Part shown: positions 1-5,100 of the stretch, piece by piece | How the letters are laid out: every line of letters starts with the position of its first letter | Position numbering within the stretch: the first letter of the stretch is position 1 | Assembly: GCA_014859985.1 (NCBI GenBank) | Contig: JACZKN010000105.1 | Coordinates: forward strand, 1 to 5,100 | Length of the DNA: 5,100 nt | Direction of reading: 5' to 3' | Origin: Candidatus Krumholzibacteriia bacterium | GTDB taxonomy: Bacteria > Krumholzibacteriota > Krumholzibacteriia > LZORAL124-64-63 | Position numbers and translations under genes: made by a program | Notes under the pieces: model-generated | Databases searched by the model: none | What the model was told of the DNA's origin: nothing | Seen by the model: only the letters and a program-made list of their open reading frames with translations

Positions 1-327
1 CCGGCCGGGCCCGCTGCAGGCGACCTCCGTCGAATCCGGCCGGGCGTCGAGGGCGCGGTTACCCAGGAAGGCGGGCAGCGCCACCACCTCGGCGCAGGCG
101 TGCACTTCCGGAAAGAGCAGGATCGAGTCGGCCGGGGCCGCCGCCAGGGCGGCGGCCGCCAGGGACCCGTAGCAGTTGGCGGGCGTCCAATCCCCGGCCG
201 CGCTCGGCCCGGCGTCCCGCGCGCCGCCGGTGCGGACGTGGTAGCGGGCGGCCCAGGCGGGCGCGGCCGCCGCCTGGATCGCCCCCAGGAGCAGCCAGAT
301 CAGGATCATGCGGTGGGGCGACGCCAC
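1..327 (-). CDS. Secreted protein, probable beta-helix N-terminus (3' end outside window)
   Basis: Only the first 109 codons are present; the frame is open to the left edge. I chose GTG at 327 because an AGAGGA ribosome site (333-338) lies 5 bases upstream, and it adds the polar MASPHR n-region. The in-frame ATG at 309 has no site at normal distance. Residues 7-26 form a hydrophobic signal peptide ending APAWA, with likely cleavage after Ala26 (type I signal peptidase). The mature part begins RYHVRTGG and continues through an Ala-rich helix to SILLFPEVHACAEVVALPAF, with two cysteines that could pair. This resembles the opening of secreted right-handed parallel beta-helix (pectate-lyase-like) proteins, where a strand and a capping helix precede the first coil; the fold is inferred and the function unknown. 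It lies 74 bases downstream of the lipoprotein gene on the same strand, so co-transcription is possible. Confidence 0.7.
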   Translation of the reverse strand, partial: MASPHRMILIWLLLGAIQAAAAPAWAARYHVRTGGARDAGPSAAGDWTPANCYGSLAAAALAAAPADSILLFPEVHACAEVVALPAFLGNRALDARPDSTEVACSGPGR

Positions 328-332
328 GGGTG

Positions 333-338
333 TCCTCT
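333..338 (-). promoter_or_regulatory. Ribosome binding site deciding the GTG start at 327
   Basis: On the minus strand AGAGGA stands 5 bases before GTG 327. The next in-frame candidate, ATG 309, would be 23 bases away, too far for normal initiation. This site is the main reason for the longer start. Confidence 0.6.
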
Positions 339-363
339 TTCCTGCTGCGGTCGCGGCGCGGAT

Positions 364-390
364 CGGTGGTTACAAGATACCGCACCACCG
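364..390 (-). other. Inverted repeat in the gap between two minus-strand genes
   Basis: Seven bases at 364-370 (cggtggt) are the exact reverse complement of 384-390 (accaccg), with a 13-base loop at 371-383. The hairpin lies between the lipoprotein stop (402-404) and the secreted-protein start (327). No T-run follows the stem on the minus strand, so a classical intrinsic terminator is not supported. It could be a weak terminator, an RNA-processing or stability element, or chance in GC-rich DNA. The loop is unusually AT-rich for the window and contains TATCTT on the minus strand, a possible -10 element without a clear -35. Confidence 0.3.
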
Positions 391-401
391 CCGCACCGGC
401 A

Positions 402-1706
402 TCACCGGCAGACCCCGTCCACGCACGCCTCCTGTCCGCAATCGGCCGCCGAACGGCAGGCGGGCATCCCGTCCCAGCCGGCCAACCGCGCCGCCAGCCA
501 CCACAGCGCCTTGGCCTTGGCCACGCACAGGTCCATGCCCGCATGGGCGCAGTCGCTGCCGTCCCAGTCCGTGTGGCGCAGCTGCAGCTCCAGGCCGTCG
601 TGCGAGGCGCTGCGCCGCACGGTGAAGTCCCGGTTCCAGTTCTCGATGTCGGCCTGGTCGAACAGGTAGCCGCCGGCGACCAGCGCGGCGTCCCGGAAGT
701 CCCGGTTGAACACGGTCCCCCGGTACCCGTCCGCGGTCAGGTACTGGTTGTTCGGCGTGTACTCGTCGTCCAGGGGTGTCGTGGCGTAGACGAAGGCGGT
801 GCCGGAGGCGTGGCTGTTGAAGCGGGCGATCGTCTCGAGGTAGGCCGTGCGGCGCTCGGCGTCGAAGGTGATCTGGGTGCCGTCCTCCCGGTAGGCGGCC
901 TCCGGCTTGAAGATGTCGTGGGACCAGCCGTAGATGGATGCGTCGATGGGGTCGCCCCGCTCGGCGGCGCGCGTCGCCGTGTACTCGGTGTACCCGCGGC
1001 CGGTCTCCACCGCCCAGTAGCCCCGGGCGTCGTGCCGGCATTCCCAGGTGGAGAGGATCCTGCCCGACCCGGGATCATACTGACCCTTGACGATGCGCAG
1101 CGCGCCGCCGGCCGGCAGGTCCTCCAGCGCGCACTGGATCTCGACGTTGTAGGTCGGGTCCAGGTCCTCGAGGGTCTCCAGCCCGCCGATCGTCAGCACG
1201 GGGTCGCCGTCCAGGTCCCCGACCAGCTGCTGGGCGTGCGATCGCCCCGGGATGTGGATGAGGATACCCTGCCGCTTGACCTCCTCGATCCAGAAGGCGG
1301 GGATGTTCCCCGCGTCGAAGTCCAGCACGGCACGGTGGTCGACGACGACCGTTTCGCCGCCCAGGCGTTCCCGATAGGTCCCCGCGATGGTCACGGTCGA
1401 TTCCGCGGCCACGGTACGGGTCACCGCCGGCGGGGTGACCCATCCGTCCACGGACCCCCAGGTCACGGTGTGGTCGCCCGCCGGCACGCTGTCGACCAGC
1501 TGGTCCCCGGTGCCGCTGGCGCTGTAGCCGCGCGGCCCGGCCAGGGTCCAGGGCGCGGCAAGGGTGTCCGGAGTCACGTCCACCGCGATCCGGCCGGTGC
1601 CGCGGTCCCCGGGGCCGGAGGGGGAATCGTCGCTGCAGGCGGCCAGCAGGAGCGACGCCGCCAGGCCTGCGGCCGCGAGCTGAAGGTATCCGGTCGATTG
1701 GCGCAT
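402..1706 (-). CDS. Lipoprotein: one PEGA/Ig-like module, putative SGNH-like domain, Cys-rich tail
   Basis: A complete gene of 434 residues. ATG 1706 is chosen because AAGGAG (1715-1720) lies 8 bases upstream and a lipoprotein signal follows at once: hydrophobic residues 10-23, lipobox LAAC with Cys24 as the acylated residue, then a Ser/Asp/Gly/Pro linker. Ser at +2 would not signal inner-membrane retention under the E. coli rule, so an outer-membrane location is possible. Residues 38-117 form one 80-residue beta-rich module (APWTL, TVTWG motifs) resembling PEGA/Ig-like stalk domains. Residues 120-413 form the main domain: a strand ending in GRSH (154-157), YGWSHD (259-264), LFDQADIENWN (348-358) and DCAH (385-388), then a Trp-rich C-terminal helix. 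G-x-S and D-x-x-H fit SGNH blocks I and V, but this is inference. Cys386 and Cys394 may pair. Residues 415-434 are a Cys-rich tail with four cysteines. It is paralogous to the gene at 3720-5100. Confidence 0.9.
   Translation of the reverse strand: MRQSTGYLQLAAAGLAASLLLAACSDDSPSGPGDRGTGRIAVDVTPDTLAAPWTLAGPRGYSASGTGDQLVDSVPAGDHTVTWGSVDGWVTPPAVTRTVAAESTVTIAGTYRERLGGETVVVDHRAVLDFDAGNIPAFWIEEVKRQGILIHIPGRSHAQQLVGDLDGDPVLTIGGLETLEDLDPTYNVEIQCALEDLPAGGALRIVKGQYDPGSGRILSTWECRHDARGYWAVETGRGYTEYTATRAAERGDPIDASIYGWSHDIFKPEAAYREDGTQITFDAERRTAYLETIARFNSHASGTAFVYATTPLDDEYTPNNQYLTADGYRGTVFNRDFRDAALVAGGYLFDQADIENWNRDFTVRRSASHDGLELQLRHTDWDGSDCAHAGMDLCVAKAKALWWLAARLAGWDGMPACRSAADCGQEACVDGVCR
465..1595 (-). repeat. 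Diverged direct duplication, copy 1 (partner 3729-4859)
   Basis: Every base in this span has a partner 3264 bases to the right, with no insertion or deletion, in the same orientation. Identity is highest in the C-terminal domain, including a 45-base perfect match (1136-1180 with 4400-4444) that covers synonymous sites. It is much lower in the N-terminal module (35 of 80 residues). The repeat is the shared part of two paralogous genes, not a mobile element; I see no inverted ends or target duplications. Confidence 0.9.
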
Positions 1707-1714
1707 GACGCTGA

Positions 1715-1720
1715 CTCCTT
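1715..1720 (-). promoter_or_regulatory. Ribosome binding site of the lipoprotein gene
   Basis: AAGGAG on the minus strand, 8 bases before ATG 1706. It decides against the longer in-frame start at 1757, which would put 17 polar residues before the signal peptide. Confidence 0.75.
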
Positions 1721-1832
1721 GCCCAGTCTGTCCCTGCGGAAAGATCCAGCATGGCACAGGGCGCCGGCGCGGGAAAGGGCAAAGCGCGGGCCGGACACGG
1801 GCGCCGCGCTATCGGCCCCGCCACCGGTCCGC

Positions 1833-1838
1833 TATACT
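1833..1838 (+). promoter_or_regulatory. Candidate -10 element for the permease gene
   Basis: TATACT matches the sigma-70-type -10 consensus at five of six positions and is one of the few AT-rich hexamers in the 172-base divergent region (1707-1878). It lies 40 bases before the GTG start, leaving a short leader. The hexamer 17 bases upstream (1810-1815, tatcgg) is a poor -35, so the call rests on the -10 alone. For the opposite strand I see only a weak extended -10 (TGCCATGCT, around 1750-1758). Confidence 0.4.
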
Positions 1839-1868
1839 GCCGGCGGGATCCGTACCCCGACACCACCT

Positions 1869-1873
1869 GGAGG
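1869..1873 (+). promoter_or_regulatory. Ribosome binding site deciding the GTG start at 1879
   Basis: GGAGG ends 5 bases before GTG 1879. The frame is open back to an ATG at 1705, but that extension is Arg/Pro-rich, has no membrane character and covers the other gene's leader, so the GTG is preferred. Confidence 0.75.
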
Positions 1874-1878
1874 CCCTT

Positions 1879-3702
1879 GTGACCGCTCAGCAGATCACCG
1901 TTTTCGCCGTCCTGGCCGCGATGCTGGTGATGTTCGTCTGGAACCGCCTGCGCTACGACATCGTCGCGCTGCTGGGCCTGCTGGTGGCGACGGTGGCCGG
2001 CCTGGTGCCGGCGCACGAGGCCTTCGCCGGCTTCGGTCACCCGGCGGTGGTGACGGTGGCGGCGGTGCTCGTGCTCAGCCGCGGACTGTTCAACGCCGGG
2101 GTCGTGGACTCCCTGGCGCGGCTGCTGACCCGGGTCGGCAACCGGCCCGCCGCCCAGGTGGCGACCCTCACGGGCATCGTCGCCGTCTGCTCGGGATTCA
2201 TGAACAACGTCGGCGCGTTGGCCCTGCTGATGCCGGTGGCGATCTGGATGGCGCGCCAGGGGGGCCGCTCGCCCTCGTTCCTGCTGATGCCGCTGGCCTT
2301 CGGTTCGCTGCTGGGCGGCACCACCACGCTGATCGGCACGCCACCGAACATCATCATCGCGGCCTACCGCGCCCAGACGGACCAGCCGCCGTTCGCCATG
2401 TTCGACTTCCTGCCCGTGGGCGCCCTGGTGACCCTCGCCGGCGTGGTCTTCGTCGCCGCCGTGGGCTGGCGGCTGACGCCGCGGCGGCAGGCGCCGGACA
2501 CCGGCGCGAAGCTCTTCGAGATCAGCTCGTACCTCACCGAGGTCCATGTCCCCGAGGGCTGCAGGTTCGCCGGCCGCACGCTCCACGAGCTGGTCGCCGC
2601 CGGCGGGGAGGATGCCGAGGTCGTGGTGCTCGGCCTGGTGCGCCCGACCGGGCTCGAGGAGGCGCCGTCGATGTTCGAGGTCGTGGGCGAGGGCGACATC
2701 CTGCTGATCGAGGCGGACCCGTCCAGCCTCGATTCCCTGCTCAGCGCCACCGGGCTGGAACTGGCCGAAAGCGCCGCCGCCGCCGCGGATGCCGCCGCGG
2801 ACGACGCCGCGGACGACGCCGAGGGCGTCGAGCGCACCAAACGCGGCGAGCTGCACCTGCTGGAGGCCATCATCGCCCCCGACTCGCCCCTGGTGGGGCT
2901 GACCGCGAGCACGCTCGACCTGCGTGAACGCCACGGCGTGAACGTCCTGGCGGTGGCCCGCCGGGGCCGGCAGTTGCGCGAGCGGATCGGCCGGATCAGC
3001 TTCGTGCCCGGGGACATCCTGCTCGTGCAGGGGCACGCCGACGCCGTGCACGCCGGCCTGGCCGAACTGGGCTGCCTGCCCCTGGCCTCGCGCGGCCTGC
3101 GCCTGGGCCGCTCCCGCAACGTGCTGCTGGCAGCCTCCATCTTCGCCGCCGCCCTGGCCGTCGTCGCCTTCGGCCTGGTCGCCGCCGCGGTCGCGCTGGT
3201 GGCCGGCGCGGTGGCGATGGTGGTGACCGGACTGGTCAAGCCCACGGAGGGCTACGAGAGCATCGATCTGCCCATCGTCGTCCTTCTGGCGGCCATGCTC
3301 CCGGTCGGACACGCCCTCGAGACCACCGGCGCCACGGAGCTGATCGCCGACGGACTGCTGCGGGTCTCGGGTTCGGCCTCCCCCGCCTTGACGGTCGCCT
3401 CCCTGATGGTGGCGACGATGCTGCTGTCGAACGTGGTGAACAACGCGGCCGCGGCGATCCTGGCCGCGCCGGTGGCCATCGAGGTGGCGCGGCGCCTGGA
3501 GCTTTCCGCCGATCCGCTGCTGATGGCGGTGGCCCTGGGCGCGTCCTTCGCCTTCCTGACCCCCATCGGCCACCAGTCCAACACCCTGGTGATGGCGCCG
3601 GGCGGCTACCGCTTCGGGGACTACTGGCGCCTGGGCCTGCCCCTGTCCGTGCTGGTGGTCGCGGTGAGCGTCCCGCTGATCCTGCGGTTCTGGCCCCTGT
3701 AG
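1879..3702 (+). CDS. SLC13/DASS-family permease with two TrkA-C domains
   Basis: A complete inner-membrane transporter of 607 residues, a usual length for SLC13-type permeases with paired RCK_C domains. The N-terminal half (about 5-200) has hydrophobic segments, the family stretch EAFAGFGHPAVVTV (47-60), NNVGALALLMPV (109-120) and a re-entrant-type hairpin GTTTLIGTPPN (147-157). The C-terminal half (about 414-605) repeats the pattern with NNAAAAILAAPVA (521-533) and TPIGHQSNTLV (561-571), which includes the SNT signature of cation-coupled anion transporters, followed by the conserved GGYRFGDYWRLGLPL. Between the halves lie two TrkA-C-like cytosolic domains (about 207-290 and 321-400), joined by an Ala/Asp-rich linker (296-315). 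No RCK_N nucleotide-binding domain is seen. The family moves sulfate, dicarboxylates or similar anions, usually with Na+; the substrate cannot be told here. It is divergent from the lipoprotein gene and convergent with its paralogue, ending 17 bases from that gene's stop. Confidence 0.93.
   Translation: MTAQQITVFAVLAAMLVMFVWNRLRYDIVALLGLLVATVAGLVPAHEAFAGFGHPAVVTVAAVLVLSRGLFNAGVVDSLARLLTRVGNRPAAQVATLTGIVAVCSGFMNNVGALALLMPVAIWMARQGGRSPSFLLMPLAFGSLLGGTTTLIGTPPNIIIAAYRAQTDQPPFAMFDFLPVGALVTLAGVVFVAAVGWRLTPRRQAPDTGAKLFEISSYLTEVHVPEGCRFAGRTLHELVAAGGEDAEVVVLGLVRPTGLEEAPSMFEVVGEGDILLIEADPSSLDSLLSATGLELAESAAAAADAAADDAADDAEGVERTKRGELHLLEAIIAPDSPLVGLTASTLDLRERHGVNVLAVARRGRQLRERIGRISFVPGDILLVQGHADAVHAGLAELGCLPLASRGLRLGRSRNVLLAASIFAAALAVVAFGLVAAAVALVAGAVAMVVTGLVKPTEGYESIDLPIVVLLAAMLPVGHALETTGATELIADGLLRVSGSASPALTVASLMVATMLLSNVVNNAAAAILAAPVAIEVARRLELSADPLLMAVALGASFAFLTPIGHQSNTLVMAPGGYRFGDYWRLGLPLSVLVVAVSVPLILRFWPL
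2797..2820 (+). repeat. Two exact 12-bp tandem copies in the permease linker
   Basis: The 12-mer gcggacgacgcc occurs twice in a row, preceded by a degenerate GCC/GCG run from 2771. It is in frame and encodes ADDAADDA (residues 307-314) between the two TrkA-C domains. An acidic, flexible linker whose length could vary by slippage is a reasonable reading. Confidence 0.8.
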
Positions 3703-3729
3703 CCGGACCGTCCGCCTTCTCAGTCCGGC
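3702..3729. terminator. Possible bidirectional stem-loop between convergent genes
   Basis: gccggac at 3702-3708 pairs perfectly with gtccggc at 3723-3729 across a 14-base loop. The structure starts at the last base of the permease stop codon and reaches into the last codons of the convergent lipoprotein paralogue, filling the 17-base gap between them. Its position suits a shared terminator, but neither strand has a T-run after the stem, so termination is inferred from placement only. A shorter alternative pairing (cggac with gtccg, 3704-3714) would leave an impossible one-base loop. Confidence 0.35.
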
Positions 3730-5100
3730 GTCCCGTCCCAGCCGGCCAGGCGCGCCGCCAGCCACCACAGGGCCTTGGCCTTGGCCACGCACAGGTTCAT
3801 GCCCGAGTGGGCGCAGTCGGACCCGTCCCAGTCCGGATGCCTCAGCTGCAGTTCCAGACCGTTGAAGGACGCGGACCTGCGGACGGTGAACTCCTGGTTC
3901 CAGTTCTCGATGTCGGCCTGGTCGAACAGGTAGCCGCCGGCGGCCAGCGCCGCGTCCCGGAAATCCTGGTTGAAGATCGTCGACCGGTAGCCGTCCTCGG
4001 TCAGGTAGAGCGCGTCGCGGGAGTAGTCGCCGTCGATCGGCGCGGTGGCCAGGACGAACACCGTGCCGGACGGGTGGTTGTTGAACCGCGCGACGGCCTG
4101 CAGGTAGGCCGTCCGCCGCTCGGCGTTGAAGGTGATCTCCGTGCCGTCCTCCGCGAACGCGGACAGGGGCTGGAGGATGTCGTGGGACCAGCCGTAGATG
4201 GACGCGTCGACGGGGTCGCCGCGCTGCGCCGCATGGGTGGCGGTGTACTCGGTGTACTGCCGTCCGTACTCGCGGGCCCAGTAGGCCTGGCCGTCGTGGC
4301 GGCATTCCCAGGTGTTGATGAGGCGGCCGCTGCCGGGCTCGTACTGGCCCTTGAGGATGCGCAGGGCGCCGCCGGCCGGCAGGTCCTCCAGCGCGCAGCG
4401 GATCTCGACGTTGTAGGTCGGGTCCAGGTCCTCGAGGGTCTCCAACCCGCCGATGGTCTGGACCGGGCTGCCGTCCAGGTCGCCCACCAGCTGCTGCGCG
4501 TGGGAGCGGCCCGGGATGTGGATGAGGATCCCCTGCCGCTTGACCTCCTCGATCCAGTGGGCCGGGATGTTCCCCGCGTCGAAGTCCAGCACGGCGCTGT
4601 GGTCCACGACGATCGTCCCGCCGGCCGGCCGCTGGACGTAGCTGCCGCCGAAGGTCAGGACCCCGCCCCCGGCAAGGGTCTGCGTCCCCCCCGCCGGCGT
4701 GATCCAGCCGGCCACGTCGCCCCAGGTGACCGTGTAGTCGCCCACGGTCTGGTCGGTCAGGGTGCTGTCGCCGCTGCCGGTGGCCACGGAGCCCCCCGGG
4801 CGGGTCAGGGTCCACGGCGCGCCGAGCGCGGCCGGGGACGGGTCGAGCACGACGGTGCCGGTGGCGATCTCTTCGGTGTACACGCCGCCGAAGGTCACGG
4901 TCGCGCCGACGGCCAGCGCCTGCGTCCGGGCCGCCGGAGCCGTCCAGCCGGCCACGTCGCCCCAGGTGACCGTGTAGTCGCCCACCGCCAGATCCGTCAG
5001 GGTGCTGTCGCCGCTGCCGGTGGCCACGGCGCCCCCCGGGCCGGTCAGGGTCCACGGCGCGCCGAGCGCGGCCGGGGACGGGTCGAGCACGACCGTACCG
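3720..5100 (-). CDS. Multi-module paralogue of the lipoprotein (5' end outside window)
   Basis: The frame is open through the right edge, so the start, signal sequence and lipobox are not visible. The GTG at 5090 is only an internal Val of the repeat GTVVLDPSP. The visible part has two 80-residue PEGA/Ig-like modules (5099-4860 and 4859-4620), about 76% identical in protein. They are followed by the roughly 300-residue C-terminal domain (4610 to about 3729), about 81% identical to that of the 402-1706 protein by hand alignment, with no gaps. The same candidate residues are kept: GRSH (4500-4511), YGWSHD, LFDQADIENWN, DCAH (3807-3818) and the following cysteine. Unlike its paralogue it stops at GWDGTPD, without the Cys-rich tail. 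It is probably exported, by analogy with the paralogue. Function is not established; an SGNH-like hydrolase or a surface-binding domain on a repeat stalk are both possible. Confidence 0.88.
   Translation of the reverse strand, partial: GTVVLDPSPAALGAPWTLTGPGGAVATGSGDSTLTDLAVGDYTVTWGDVAGWTAPAARTQALAVGATVTFGGVYTEEIATGTVVLDPSPAALGAPWTLTRPGGSVATGSGDSTLTDQTVGDYTVTWGDVAGWITPAGGTQTLAGGGVLTFGGSYVQRPAGGTIVVDHSAVLDFDAGNIPAHWIEEVKRQGILIHIPGRSHAQQLVGDLDGSPVQTIGGLETLEDLDPTYNVEIRCALEDLPAGGALRILKGQYEPGSGRLINTWECRHDGQAYWAREYGRQYTEYTATHAAQRGDPVDASIYGWSHDILQPLSAFAEDGTEITFNAERRTAYLQAVARFNNHPSGTVFVLATAPIDGDYSRDALYLTEDGYRSTIFNQDFRDAALAAGGYLFDQADIENWNQEFTVRRSASFNGLELQLRHPDWDGSDCAHSGMNLCVAKAKALWWLAARLAGWDGTPD
3729..4859 (-). 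repeat. Diverged direct duplication, copy 2 (partner 465-1595)
   Basis: The partner of the 465-1595 copy at a constant offset of 3264 bases. It covers the second stalk module and the whole C-terminal domain of the right-hand lipoprotein paralogue. Confidence 0.9.
4620..5099 (-). repeat. 240-bp tandem repeat, two units, possibly more beyond the edge
   Basis: Unit 1 spans 5099-4860 and unit 2 spans 4859-4620, with a period of exactly 240 bases (80 codons). Comparing 4681-4860 with 4921-5100 gives 16 differences in 180 bases (about 91%). The last 60 bases of each unit (4621-4680 against 4861-4920) differ at 23 positions. Each unit encodes one beta-rich module with APWTL, GSGD and TVTWGDVAGW motifs. 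Confidence 0.93.

Noticed and set aside
59..544. A 161-codon minus-strand frame across the left gene boundary
   Set aside because: It crosses the lipoprotein end and the secreted-protein start in a different frame, and its composition is Arg/Gly/Pro-rich without any recognisable domain.
402..1757. A 17-residue longer start (1757) for the left lipoprotein
   Set aside because: The extension is polar and would bury the lipoprotein signal. ATG 1706 has a well-placed AAGGAG.
1705..1878. A 58-residue N-terminal extension of the permease
   Set aside because: It is Arg/Pro-rich, covers the divergent promoter region and lacks support; GGAGG precedes GTG 1879.
330..2927. An 865-codon open frame on the plus strand
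   Set aside because: It is antisense to the lipoprotein gene and then out of frame in the permease. Its low-complexity composition and lack of a ribosome site mark it as a shadow.
465..4859. Composite transposon bounded by the two long direct repeats
   Set aside because: The repeats are protein-coding paralogues with no transposase, terminal inverted repeats or target duplications, and their divergence argues against a recent mobile element.
1075..5055. A 1326-codon open frame on the minus strand
   Set aside because: It runs out of frame through both lipoprotein genes and antisense to the permease. Its translation is Arg/Gly/Asp/His-rich without domains, as expected for a third-position shadow in GC-rich DNA.
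4620..5100. CRISPR-like or regulatory DNA repeat
   Set aside because: The 240-base period is an exact number of codons, the frame stays open, and both units encode the same protein module, so it is a coding repeat.

Overview
The window is strongly GC-rich and gene-dense. Three of its four genes encode proteins with export signals or repeat domains typical of secreted or outer-envelope proteins. Lipobox lipoproteins, tandem beta-sandwich modules and a probable secreted beta-helix protein suggest a Gram-negative, probably uncultured bacterium. An FCB-type candidate phylum such as Krumholzibacteriota or Eisenbacteria is possible, but this is inference from protein style only; no marker gene is present.

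Layout from left to right: (1) 1-327, minus strand, the first 109 codons of an exported protein with a signal peptide and the look of a beta-helix N-terminus, cut by the left edge. (2) 402-1706, minus strand, a complete 434-residue lipoprotein: lipobox, one 80-residue PEGA/Ig-like module, a roughly 300-residue domain with possible SGNH-hydrolase motifs, and a short Cys-rich tail. (3) 1707-1878, a divergent intergenic region with a plausible promoter for the transporter. (4) 1879-3702, plus strand, a complete 607-residue SLC13/DASS-type permease with two TrkA-C (RCK_C) domains between its membrane halves. (5) 3720-5100, minus strand, a second, larger paralogue of gene 2, cut by the right edge. 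It carries at least two 80-residue modules, and another unit may lie beyond the edge.

The main point of interest is the paralogous pair. Over 465-1595 and 3729-4859 the two genes align with a constant offset of 3264 bases and no gap. The C-terminal domains are about 81% identical in protein, but the aligned N-terminal modules only about 44%. The right-hand copy has also multiplied its module as a 240-bp tandem repeat. This looks like one conserved secreted domain presented on a fast-changing, expandable stalk. The transporter lies between the copies in the opposite orientation, and nothing in the sequence ties its substrate to them. The C-terminal domain shows G-x-S-H after a hydrophobic strand and D-C-A-H before the final helix, an arrangement compatible with an SGNH/GDSL-like esterase fold. 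That is a hypothesis, not an established function.

I found no RNA genes, CRISPR arrays, insertion sequences, attachment sites or origins. No gene-free stretch exceeds 172 bases.
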